Positions 57,479 through 64,000 of a stretch of 64,000 bases of DNA are shown in pieces (position 1 is the stretch's first letter; the number at the start of each line of letters is the position of its first letter). A program made the position numbers and the translations under genes. The notes below the pieces were generated by a model that searched no databases, was not told where the DNA came from, and saw only the letters and a program-made list of their open reading frames with translations. Origin of the DNA: Streptomyces avicenniae (GTDB lineage Bacteria; Actinomycetota; Actinomycetes; Streptomycetales; Streptomycetaceae); assembly GCF_000719135.1 (NCBI RefSeq), contig NZ_JOEK01000021.1:17163-81162 (forward strand), in the 5' to 3' direction.

Positions 57479-58375
57479 ATGCCGAACGGAACGACCGGCC
57501 TCCTGTCCCCCGGGACCCACGACATCACGGTGGACGGCCTGCGCCAGCGCTACCACGTGCACGGTTCCGGCCCCCTCTGCCTGGCGATGCCGGGCGGGCC
57601 CGGCGTCACCTGGGACTACCTGCGCATGCCCGCGGTCGAGCGGTTCCTCACCGTGGTGTACGTCGAGCCGCTGGGCACGGGCGGTTCGCAGCGCCTGCCG
57701 TCCCACCCCCACGGGTACACGCGTGAGCGGTACACGCGGAGCCTGCTCGGGCTGCTCGACGCCCTGTCCTTGCCCCGCGTGCTCCTGCTCGGGCACTCGC
57801 ACGGCGGGTTCGTCGCGCAGCACCTCGCGCTGCGCCACCCCGAGCGGCTGCGCGGGGTGGTCCTGTACGAGAGCGCCCCGGTGACGGGCCCCGAGCACGT
57901 GGCGGAGGCGGCGGCGCGGGTCGCCGGGTTCGTCCGGCGCAACGAGGGGAGGGCGGAGCTGCCCCGGGTGCTCGCCGGGTTGCAGGCGGCAGGCTCGGCC
58001 ACGGGGGACCAGGAGGTGACGGCGGCACTGCGCGACCTGCTGCCCGCGTTCCTCGCGCACTACTGGGAGCGTGAGGAGGAATTCGCGCCGATGCGGGCGC
58101 GCGTCACGGGCACGTACATCTCGCCGCTGGGCGAGGACCTGACGCCCGACGTCATCGACGACCGGGGGGCGCTGCCCTCGCTCGCGGTGCCCGCGCTCGT
58201 CGTGGTCGGCAGGTACGACGTGCCGTGCGGGCCACGGTGGGCCGAGGAACTGCACGGCCTGATCCGCGGGTCACGGCTGGTGGTGCTGGAGGAGAGCGGC
58301 CACTTCGGCCACCTGGAGGAGCCGACGGCGTTCGCCGCCGCGCTGCGGGAGTTCGCGGACGGGCTCCCGGCCTGA
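57479..58375 (+). CDS. Alpha/beta hydrolase (prolyl iminopeptidase-like)
   Basis: A 298-residue alpha/beta hydrolase. The nucleophile elbow is LLGHSHGGFVAQH (Ser in GHSHGG), the Asp is in VVVGRYDVPCGP and the His in ESGHFGHLEEP near the end. The oxyanion region MPGGPGVTWDYL resembles the proline-iminopeptidase branch (S33), which contains peptidases and esterases; the substrate is unknown. Start is the ATG at 57479 with GGAG upstream. It follows the ECF sigma gene on the same strand and ends before a bidirectional hairpin. Confidence 0.87.
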   Translation: MPNGTTGLLSPGTHDITVDGLRQRYHVHGSGPLCLAMPGGPGVTWDYLRMPAVERFLTVVYVEPLGTGGSQRLPSHPHGYTRERYTRSLLGLLDALSLPRVLLLGHSHGGFVAQHLALRHPERLRGVVLYESAPVTGPEHVAEAAARVAGFVRRNEGRAELPRVLAGLQAAGSATGDQEVTAALRDLLPAFLAHYWEREEEFAPMRARVTGTYISPLGEDLTPDVIDDRGALPSLAVPALVVVGRYDVPCGPRWAEELHGLIRGSRLVVLEESGHFGHLEEPTAFAAALREFADGLPA

Positions 58376-58384
58376 CGGCGGCGC

Positions 58385-58415
58385 AGGGCGGGCCCCGCCG
58401 CCCGGGACCCGCCCT
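58385..58415. terminator. Hairpin between hydrolase and GH15 genes
   Basis: AGGGCGGG (58385-58392) pairs with CCCGCCCT (58408-58415) around a 15-nt loop, 10 bp after the hydrolase stop. The rest of the 295-bp gap up to 58670 shows no gene. Confidence 0.6.
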
Positions 58416-58670
58416 CGCCCTGCCTCACCCTGCGTGTGTCAGTGCCGCCCGCGCAACCGACCGAGGAGGCGGCGCGCCTGCGCCCGTTTTCTCGGGTCCG
58501 CGCTCGCGCGCCTGGCCGACGTGATCGTGCGCTGCCCCCGCGGCGTACGGCTGAACTGCCTGATCCGGCTCATGATGCGGGACACGGTGCTCCTCCTCGT
58601 GCGTCGTCCTGCCCTGGCTCCTGCGTGTACCCGCCGGGCGGCATCCGAACCGGCCTGTTCCGCAAGGGAG

Positions 58671-60506
58671 TCAGCCCATGGTGCGGTCGAGGTTGGTCGC
58701 GGCGCTGATGAGGGCGAGGTGGGTGAACGCCTGGGGGAAGTTGCCGAGATGCTCACCGGTGAGACTGATCTGCTCCGCGTACTGGCCGACGTGGTTGGCG
58801 TAGGTGAACATCTTCTCCAGCGCCAGGCGCGCCTGGCCGACCCTGCCGGTGCGGGTCAGCGCCTCGACCCACCAGAAGGAGCAGATGGAGAACGTACCCT
58901 CCGCGCCGCCGAGTCCGTCGGGCGCGAGCGCCGGGTCGTAGCGGAAGACCAGGCTGTCGGCGACCAGCCCGTCCGTGACGGCGGCCAGCGTCGAGCGGAA
59001 GCGCGGGTCCGTCGGCGAGATGAGCTTGACCATGGGCATCATCAGCAGGGACGCGTCGAGGATCGGGCGGGCGGCGGGTTCCGTGCCGTCCTCCCGCAGC
59101 CGCTGGACGAACGAGCCCGCGTCCGGGTCCCAGCCGCGATCCATGATCTGGTGGTAGATGCGGTCGCGCACCGCCATCCAGCGGCCGAGGTCGCCAGGCA
59201 GGCCGCGCTGGCGCGCCATGCGGATCATGCGCTCGACGGCGACCCAGGACATGAGGCGCGAGTAGGTGTGGTTCTGCCGTCCCGCGCGGGTCTCCCAGAT
59301 GCTCTCGTCGGGCTGGTCCCAGTGGTCGAGGAGCCATTCGAGGACGTTGCACAGGTCCGTCCAGCTGTCGTGCGAGATGCCGGTCCCGTACTTGTTGAAC
59401 AGGTAGATGGAATCGACGAGTTCGCCGTAGATGTCGAGCTGGAGCTGCCCCGCGGCGTTGTTGCCTGTACGGACCGGGCGGGAGCCGCGGTAGCCCGCGA
59501 GGTGGTCCAGTTCCTCCTCGGGCAGCTCCGGGTGGCCGTCGATGCTGTACATGACGCGCAACGGCCCGCCGTCGCCCGCGCCGGTCTGCCGCAGGCAGCG
59601 GGTGAGCCAGCCGATGAACGCGTCCGCCTCGTTCGTGAAGCCGAGCCGCAGCAGCGCGTAGAGGGAGAAGGCGGCGTCCCTGATCCAGACGTGCCGGTAG
59701 TCCCAGTTCCGCTCGCCGCCGAGACGTTCCGGCAGGCCGAGGGTGGGGGCGGCGACCAGCGCGCCGCTCGGCTCGTGCGTCAGCAGCTTGAGGGTGAGGG
59801 CGGAGCGGTGCACCATCTCCCGCCACCGGCCCGTGTACGACGACTGGCTGACCCAGCGCCGCCAGAACGCGACCGTGGCCTCGAACAGCGCCTCGGCGTC
59901 GTCCGCGTCCACGCCGCCCGGCGGGGAGTCACCTGCCGTGTCGAGCACGAAGAGCACCGACTGCCCCTCCATGAGGGCGAACTCGCCCCAGGCATCGGGT
60001 CCTTCGACGTGCAGCGGCGTGTCGCTGACGAGGGAGAGGGTCAGGGCGTCGCCGACGAAGCGGACGCCGCCCGGCCGCGTCTCGACGCGGTGCGGGTCGC
60101 GCCCGTAGTTCATGCGCGGCGCGATCTCGACCCGCATCCGCATCCCGCCGCGCACGCTGACGACGCGGCGGACGAGCCGCTGCCGGTGGTCGCTGTCCCG
60201 CTCCCGCAGGACGGGCATGAAGTCCTGCACCTCGACCATGCCGTCCTCGGTGAGCATGCGGGTGATGAGGATGTTGGTGTCGGGGAAGTAGAACTGCTGC
60301 CGGGAGGCGACGTCGCACTGCGGCGCGATCTGCCAGTGGCCCCCCTTGTCCGGGTCGAGCAGGGCGCCGAAGACGCTGGGCGAGTCGAAGCGCGGGGCGC
60401 AGAACCAGTCGATCCTGCCGTCGGTGCCGACGAGCGCGGCGGTGCGCAGGTCGCCGATCACGCCGTGCTCCGCGATCGGAAGGTACGGGGGGTCCAGGGG
60501 CCTCAC
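58671..60506 (-). CDS. Glycoside hydrolase family 15 protein (glucoamylase/trehalase type)
   Basis: A 611-residue GH15 enzyme without a signal peptide, so cytoplasmic. It has the N-terminal beta-sandwich (YLPIAEHGVIGDLRTAALVG, DWFCAPRFDSPSVFGALLD) and the (alpha/alpha)6 barrel. The barrel carries the conserved RNWDYRHVWIRDAAFSLYAL with the substrate-binding Trp-Asp pair, and the acid/base glutamates appear in DESIWETRAGRQNHTYSR and EGTFSICSFWWVEAL. Mycobacterial relatives are trehalases; glucodextranase or glucoamylase activity is the alternative. Start is the GTG at 60506, overlapping the zwf stop by 4 bp (GTGA), so the two are coupled. Glucose released here could feed glucose-6-phosphate into the Zwf step. 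Confidence 0.92.
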   Translation of the reverse strand: MRPLDPPYLPIAEHGVIGDLRTAALVGTDGRIDWFCAPRFDSPSVFGALLDPDKGGHWQIAPQCDVASRQQFYFPDTNILITRMLTEDGMVEVQDFMPVLRERDSDHRQRLVRRVVSVRGGMRMRVEIAPRMNYGRDPHRVETRPGGVRFVGDALTLSLVSDTPLHVEGPDAWGEFALMEGQSVLFVLDTAGDSPPGGVDADDAEALFEATVAFWRRWVSQSSYTGRWREMVHRSALTLKLLTHEPSGALVAAPTLGLPERLGGERNWDYRHVWIRDAAFSLYALLRLGFTNEADAFIGWLTRCLRQTGAGDGGPLRVMYSIDGHPELPEEELDHLAGYRGSRPVRTGNNAAGQLQLDIYGELVDSIYLFNKYGTGISHDSWTDLCNVLEWLLDHWDQPDESIWETRAGRQNHTYSRLMSWVAVERMIRMARQRGLPGDLGRWMAVRDRIYHQIMDRGWDPDAGSFVQRLREDGTEPAARPILDASLLMMPMVKLISPTDPRFRSTLAAVTDGLVADSLVFRYDPALAPDGLGGAEGTFSICSFWWVEALTRTGRVGQARLALEKMFTYANHVGQYAEQISLTGEHLGNFPQAFTHLALISAATNLDRTMG

Positions 60507-61939
60507 GCGTCCTGCACCGCCCAGCCGCGTCCGCCCGGCAGCCGCAGCGCCGCGTCGGGGCCCCAGGAGCCGCGGGCGTACGGGAGCGGGTCGGGGCGGT
60601 GGCGCAGCACCGGGTCGCACACCTCCCACAGCCGCTCGATCTCGGCGGCGCCGGTGAAGAGCGTCTGATCGCCGCGCATGGCGTCGAGGAGGAGCTTCTC
60701 GTACGCCTCAAGCGGTTCCGCGCCGCCGAAGGTCTCGTCGGCGCGGAAGGTGAACGTGCCGCGCCCCAGGGTCAGTTCGGGTCCGGGGCGCTTGGCGCGG
60801 ACGTGGAGGGTGACGACGGGTTCGTCGTCCAGCTCCAGCGTCAGCTCGTCCGGGCACTCGGGGCGGGGCGCGTCGCCGAAGAGGGCGTGCGGCGGGTTGT
60901 GGAAGCCGATGGTGACGACACGCGCGGAGCGTGCCATGTTCTTCCCCGTGCGCAGGAGGAAGGGGACGCCCTGCCAGCGCCAGTTGTCCACCCAGGCGCG
61001 CACGGCGACGAAGGTCTCGACGTCGGAGTCGTCGGCGACGCCGTCCTCGGCGCGGTAGCCCTCGTACTGGCCGAAGACGGTCTCGGCCGGGTCGAACGGG
61101 CGCAAGGCGCGGTAGACCTTCAGCTTCTCGTCGCGCAGTTCGTCGGCGGCGATCCTGGCAGGGGGTTCCAGGGCGACGAAGCCGAGGATCTGGCACAGGT
61201 GGGTGGTGACCATGTCGCGGAAGGTGCCGGTGGACTCCAGGAACCCGGCGCGCCCTTCGAGCCCCAGGTCCTCGGGGACGTCGATCTGCACGTAGGCGAC
61301 GTGGTCGCGGTTCCAGACCGGTTCGAAGACGCCGTTGGCGAAGCGCAGCGCGAGGAGGTTCTGGACGGCCTCCTTGCCGAGGAAGTGGTCGATGCGGAAG
61401 ACGCGCTTCTCGGGGACGATCCCGGCGATGGCCGCGTCGAGCGAGCAGGCGCTCGCCAGGTCGCGGCCGAAGGGCTTCTCCATGATGAGGGACGCGTCGT
61501 CGGCGATGCCGGTGGCGCCGAGCATGCGGACCATGGCCTCGGCGGTGGCGGGGGGCACGGAGAGGTAGAGGAGGGTGCGGCAGCGCTCCCCCGCCGCGTC
61601 GCGTGCCCGGCGGACGGCGGCGGCCAGGTCGTCGCCGTCGTCCGCCGAGGAGACGACGAAGGTGATGTGCGGGGCGAAGGAGTCCCATGCGCGCTGGTCG
61701 AAGACGTCCGCCGCGAACTCCCGTACGGACGCGCCGAGCCGGTCGCGGAACTCCGCGTCGGTGCCGGGCGAGTGGCGGCCCGAGCCGATGACGTGGAAGT
61801 CGTCGGGCAGCATCCCGGCCTTGTGGAGGCGGAACAGGCCGGGGAACAGGTTGCGGCGGGCGAGGTCGCCCGTGGCGCCGAAGATGACCAGGACCTGGGG
61901 GTCGGCGGGTGCGGGCGAGGTGTGGTCGGCGGGGGTCAT
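60503..61939 (-). CDS. zwf: Glucose-6-phosphate 1-dehydrogenase
   Basis: A 478-residue enzyme of the oxidative pentose phosphate pathway that makes 6-phosphogluconolactone and NADPH. The N-terminal nucleotide site is VIFGATGDLARRNLFPGLF; the substrate/active-site motif is RIDHFLGKEAVQNLLALRFAN; EKPFGRDL is also typical. The length is normal. The ATG at 61939 starts with a short polar lead. It overlaps the GH15 gene, unlike the primary zwf of Streptomyces, which usually sits between tal and opcA; this copy is therefore probably a second isoenzyme. Confidence 0.95.
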   Translation of the reverse strand: MTPADHTSPAPADPQVLVIFGATGDLARRNLFPGLFRLHKAGMLPDDFHVIGSGRHSPGTDAEFRDRLGASVREFAADVFDQRAWDSFAPHITFVVSSADDGDDLAAAVRRARDAAGERCRTLLYLSVPPATAEAMVRMLGATGIADDASLIMEKPFGRDLASACSLDAAIAGIVPEKRVFRIDHFLGKEAVQNLLALRFANGVFEPVWNRDHVAYVQIDVPEDLGLEGRAGFLESTGTFRDMVTTHLCQILGFVALEPPARIAADELRDEKLKVYRALRPFDPAETVFGQYEGYRAEDGVADDSDVETFVAVRAWVDNWRWQGVPFLLRTGKNMARSARVVTIGFHNPPHALFGDAPRPECPDELTLELDDEPVVTLHVRAKRPGPELTLGRGTFTFRADETFGGAEPLEAYEKLLLDAMRGDQTLFTGAAEIERLWEVCDPVLRHRPDPLPYARGSWGPDAALRLPGGRGWAVQDA

Positions 61940-62062
61940 GCGGTGGGCGTCTCCCTCGTGTGCGCCGGGTGCTGTCCCTCACCTTGCGCGCCGGGGGGCC
62001 GTCGGCCAACGGAACCCGCCGCAGTGGGTGCCGAGGTCACCGGCTTGCTGACCCGGCGGGCG

Positions 62063-62091
62063 CGGCGCGGCCGGAGGGTCCGGCCGCGCCG
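62063..62091 (-). terminator. Hairpin terminator after the AbgT transporter gene
   Basis: A 13-bp stem, CGGCGCGGCCGGA (62063-62075) with 62079-62091, and a 3-nt loop, 8 bp beyond the AbgT stop codon, upstream of zwf on the same strand. Confidence 0.82.
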
Positions 62092-62098
62092 TGCCGTG

Positions 62099-63664
62099 TC
62101 AGCGGACGGGCGCGCCGGGGCCGAGCGGGATGCCGAGGGCCCACCAGGCGAGGAACAGCAGGGTCCACACGACCGTCATGGCGACGGCGAGGGGCAGCGT
62201 GTAGGACGCGAGGGTGCCGATGCCCGCGTTCTTGCGGTAGCGCTGGAGGAAGCCCAGGGCCATGACGAAGTAGGGGCTCATCGGGGTGATGGCCGTCGAG
62301 CCGGAGTCGGCTATGCGGAACAGCGCCTGGGTCGTCTCGGCCGGTACGGACACCAGCATGAGCATCGGGACCAGCACGGGCGCGGCGAGGGCCCACATGG
62401 CGGAGCCGCTGGTGACCATGATGTTGACGAGGGTCAGCAGGAGCAGCGCGAGCAGGAAGACGACGACGATGGGCAGGCCGCTGTCCTTCAGCGCCTCGGC
62501 CGCCTCGACGGCGAGGACGTCGCCGATGTGCGTCCAGTCGAAGTAGGCGAGGAACTGGGCGATGGCGAAGAAGAGGACGAGTACGGGCGCCATCTGCTTG
62601 ACGCCCTCGACCATGAGCCTCGGCACGTCGGCGGCGCGGGTGACCGTCCCGGCACGGGCGCCGTACACGATGCCGACGAGGGCGAACAGCAGGGCGACGA
62701 GCGCGCCGATGCCGTCCATGAGCGGCGACTCGACGATCGAGCCGCCCTCGCCGCGCAGCGGGGAGGAGACGGGGGCGACGACGGCCGCGACGGCGGCCAC
62801 GGCGACGGCGAGCGCCACGCAGGCGAGGCGGAGCGCGGAGCGTTCGCGGGCGCTGAGGGTGAGCTGCCCCAGGTCCTCCAGGTCGGCGTCCGGGTCGGCG
62901 TCGAGGTCGGGGCGCCTGCTGAGCACGTACTTGGTGACCAGCGTGATCACCGTCGCGAGGACGACGGACGAGGCGATGTTGAAGAACCAGTTGCTGAGCG
63001 GCGAGACGTACGCGTCCTCGCCGCCGACGATGCGGGCCGCCGCCGTCGTGATGCCCGCGAAGATGGCGTCGTTGGGCGTCGGGACGGGGCTGGCGTCGTA
63101 CCCGGAGGCGATCGACGTGTAGGCGACGACGATGCCGAGGATCGGCGAGCGGCCCACCGCGCGGAAGGCGAGGCCGCCGAGCGGGACGAGGATGATGTAC
63201 GCGGCGGCCGAGGCGACGTGCGCGACGGTCCCGGCGAACGCGACGGCGAAGACGACCCAGGAGGCGGGGACGCGCGAGACGCCGACCCGCATGAGCGCGG
63301 CGAGGAACCCGCTGCGTTCGGCCACGGCGACGCCCATGATGACGACGAGGATCGTCGCCATCGGCGGGAACGTCGCGAAGTTCTCGATCATCGTGGACGT
63401 GGCCATGGCCAGGCCGTCGCCGCTCAGCAGGCTGCGGACCGTCACGGTCTCGCCGTCGCCTGGGGCGACCACCGACACGTCGAGCGTGGCGAGGAGGGCG
63501 CTCACGACGGCGAGGACCGCGGAGAGTATCCAGAAGAGCCAGAAGGGGTGGGGCAGGGCGTTCCCGGCGCGTTCGACGACGGCCATGGCCCGCACGATCC
63601 GGGGGAGTTGCTGTTCCGGCGGCGGGGCGTCGCGGTCGGTCCTGGTGGGTCTGGATACGGACAT
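62099..63664 (-). CDS. AbgT family transporter
   Basis: A 521-residue inner-membrane protein with about 11-13 hydrophobic segments. Family blocks are ERAGNALPHPFWLFWILSAVL at the start, VAERSGFLAALMR, GYDASPVPTPNDAIFAGIT, and the C-terminal SGSAMWALAAPVLVPMLMLV and GSTAITPMSPYFVMAL. AbgT proteins import p-aminobenzoyl-glutamate or export sulfonamide-like antimetabolites such as sulfa drugs, driven by the proton gradient; the direction cannot be told here. No abgA/abgB peptidase gene lies nearby. The ATG at 63664 is chosen because homology starts soon after it. Confidence 0.93.
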   Translation of the reverse strand: MSVSRPTRTDRDAPPPEQQLPRIVRAMAVVERAGNALPHPFWLFWILSAVLAVVSALLATLDVSVVAPGDGETVTVRSLLSGDGLAMATSTMIENFATFPPMATILVVIMGVAVAERSGFLAALMRVGVSRVPASWVVFAVAFAGTVAHVASAAAYIILVPLGGLAFRAVGRSPILGIVVAYTSIASGYDASPVPTPNDAIFAGITTAAARIVGGEDAYVSPLSNWFFNIASSVVLATVITLVTKYVLSRRPDLDADPDADLEDLGQLTLSARERSALRLACVALAVAVAAVAAVVAPVSSPLRGEGGSIVESPLMDGIGALVALLFALVGIVYGARAGTVTRAADVPRLMVEGVKQMAPVLVLFFAIAQFLAYFDWTHIGDVLAVEAAEALKDSGLPIVVVFLLALLLLTLVNIMVTSGSAMWALAAPVLVPMLMLVSVPAETTQALFRIADSGSTAITPMSPYFVMALGFLQRYRKNAGIGTLASYTLPLAVAMTVVWTLLFLAWWALGIPLGPGAPVR

Positions 63665-64000
63665 GGTGGACTCCGGGCAGGGTGGACGGCCTCGTCGGTG
63701 AGACCGCGGAAGGGCGGGGAGCGGGCCGTCGGCGGCGGAGGTCGCGCGGGGACGGCGGGGCGCCTGGGGGCGCTGGGGCACCCGGGGCGGGTGCGGCGGG
63801 GGTACGGCGGCGCTCCCCCGGGCGGGGGTGCGTAGGTATCCGGACGTTTTCCGGTGCTGCGGGGAACGGGCGGTGGCCGGGGGTCCGCGCGGACGGGACT
63901 CCGTGCGCGGGGCGCGGCTCCGCCGCTGGTCGGCGGGGTGTCCCGGGGCCGCGTCCCGGCGGTCCTGGTGGGGTGGAGGGGGTCGGAGGGGCAGGGGTCG
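63665..64000. other. Right edge without recognised gene
   Basis: A G-rich 336-bp stretch upstream of the AbgT gene. It should hold the AbgT promoter; the rest shows no gene with family character and no clear hairpin. Confidence 0.4.

Noticed and set aside
58434..58670. Arg/Pro-rich ORF between the hydrolase and GH15 genes
   Set aside because: No ribosome-binding site or homology; overlaps the end of GH15 antisense.
60599..63835. A 1078-codon plus-strand frame across zwf and AbgT
   Set aside because: Shadow of two strong minus-strand genes; product is acidic/Gly low-complexity.
1..64000. tRNA/rRNA genes, CRISPR arrays, prophage or integrative element
   Set aside because: No cloverleaf-like CCA-proximal sequences, no spaced repeats, no integrase or phage structural genes were seen on either strand by eye; a covariance-model scan would settle small RNAs.

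Overview
The window is very GC-rich, densely coding chromosomal DNA of a filamentous actinobacterium, most probably Streptomyces or a close relative. The reasons are strong G/C bias at third codon positions, frequent GTG starts, many secreted lectin-tagged enzymes, a snapalysin, several ECF sigma factors and typical Streptomyces family assortments. I found no rRNA, tRNA, CRISPR array, intact insertion sequence or phage gene. Fifty-three protein genes are supported, plus one doubtful small leader ORF.

Left part (1-20 kb). A TerD protein, a DUF4331 protein, an MFS exporter and a Dabb protein come first. A SigK/RskA module follows: sigK and its anti-sigma gene overlap, and they lie upstream of a membrane-anchored sulfite-oxidase-type molybdoenzyme and a fasciclin lipoprotein. 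A near-identical promoter (CCAATCC-N16-CGAAxx) precedes both sigK and the molybdoenzyme. Next are a VOC protein, a membrane-tethered Mrr-like nuclease, an NmrA-like reductase, two lipoproteins, a secreted polysaccharide-lyase-like protein with a DasR-like site upstream, a HEAT-repeat protein and a secreted lectin. Two overlapping genes then encode giant secreted enzymes: a PQQ-type sugar dehydrogenase and a ThuA/DUF1080 protein. They share an almost identical ricin-type lectin tail.

Middle part (20-40 kb). This holds beta-carbonic anhydrase and methionine genes (metY, then metX with an apparent CTG start). Next are short-chain reductases, a PhnP-like hydrolase, an S9 peptidase, and a FadR-type regulator divergent from D-mannonate dehydratase (manD) with a perfect 14-bp operator-like palindrome. 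A rhodanese/GlxA pair, a TetR/SDR/SnoaL cluster with a duplicated operator, a CDF metal exporter, and RidA divergent from a D-aminoacylase follow. A run of glycosyltransferase, acetyltransferase and aminoglycoside-phosphotransferase-like genes ends this part.

Right part (40-64 kb). A 1302-residue secreted double beta-helix protein, a 709-residue ROK regulator with an added IS630-transposase-like DNA-binding front end, and a GH38 alpha-mannosidase form a local regulon. Two copies of a 30-bp promoter/operator (28/30 identical) flank the regulator gene. Then come snapalysin, a MoxR ATPase coupled to a vWA metallopeptidase that contains a catalytically dead copy of its own peptidase domain, an MDR reductase, a small lectin, an orphan HflX N-terminal domain, an ECF sigma factor with an NTF2-like tail, an alpha/beta hydrolase, the overlapping pair zwf/GH15, and an AbgT transporter.

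Strong GC-rich hairpins without U-tracts mark most convergent or operon ends. No single locus is proven to be a new system. The best candidates are the ROK/IS630-HTH regulon, the lectin-anchored 3-keto-sugar gene pair, the SigK regulon with leaderless output, and the MoxR/pseudo-peptidase pair.
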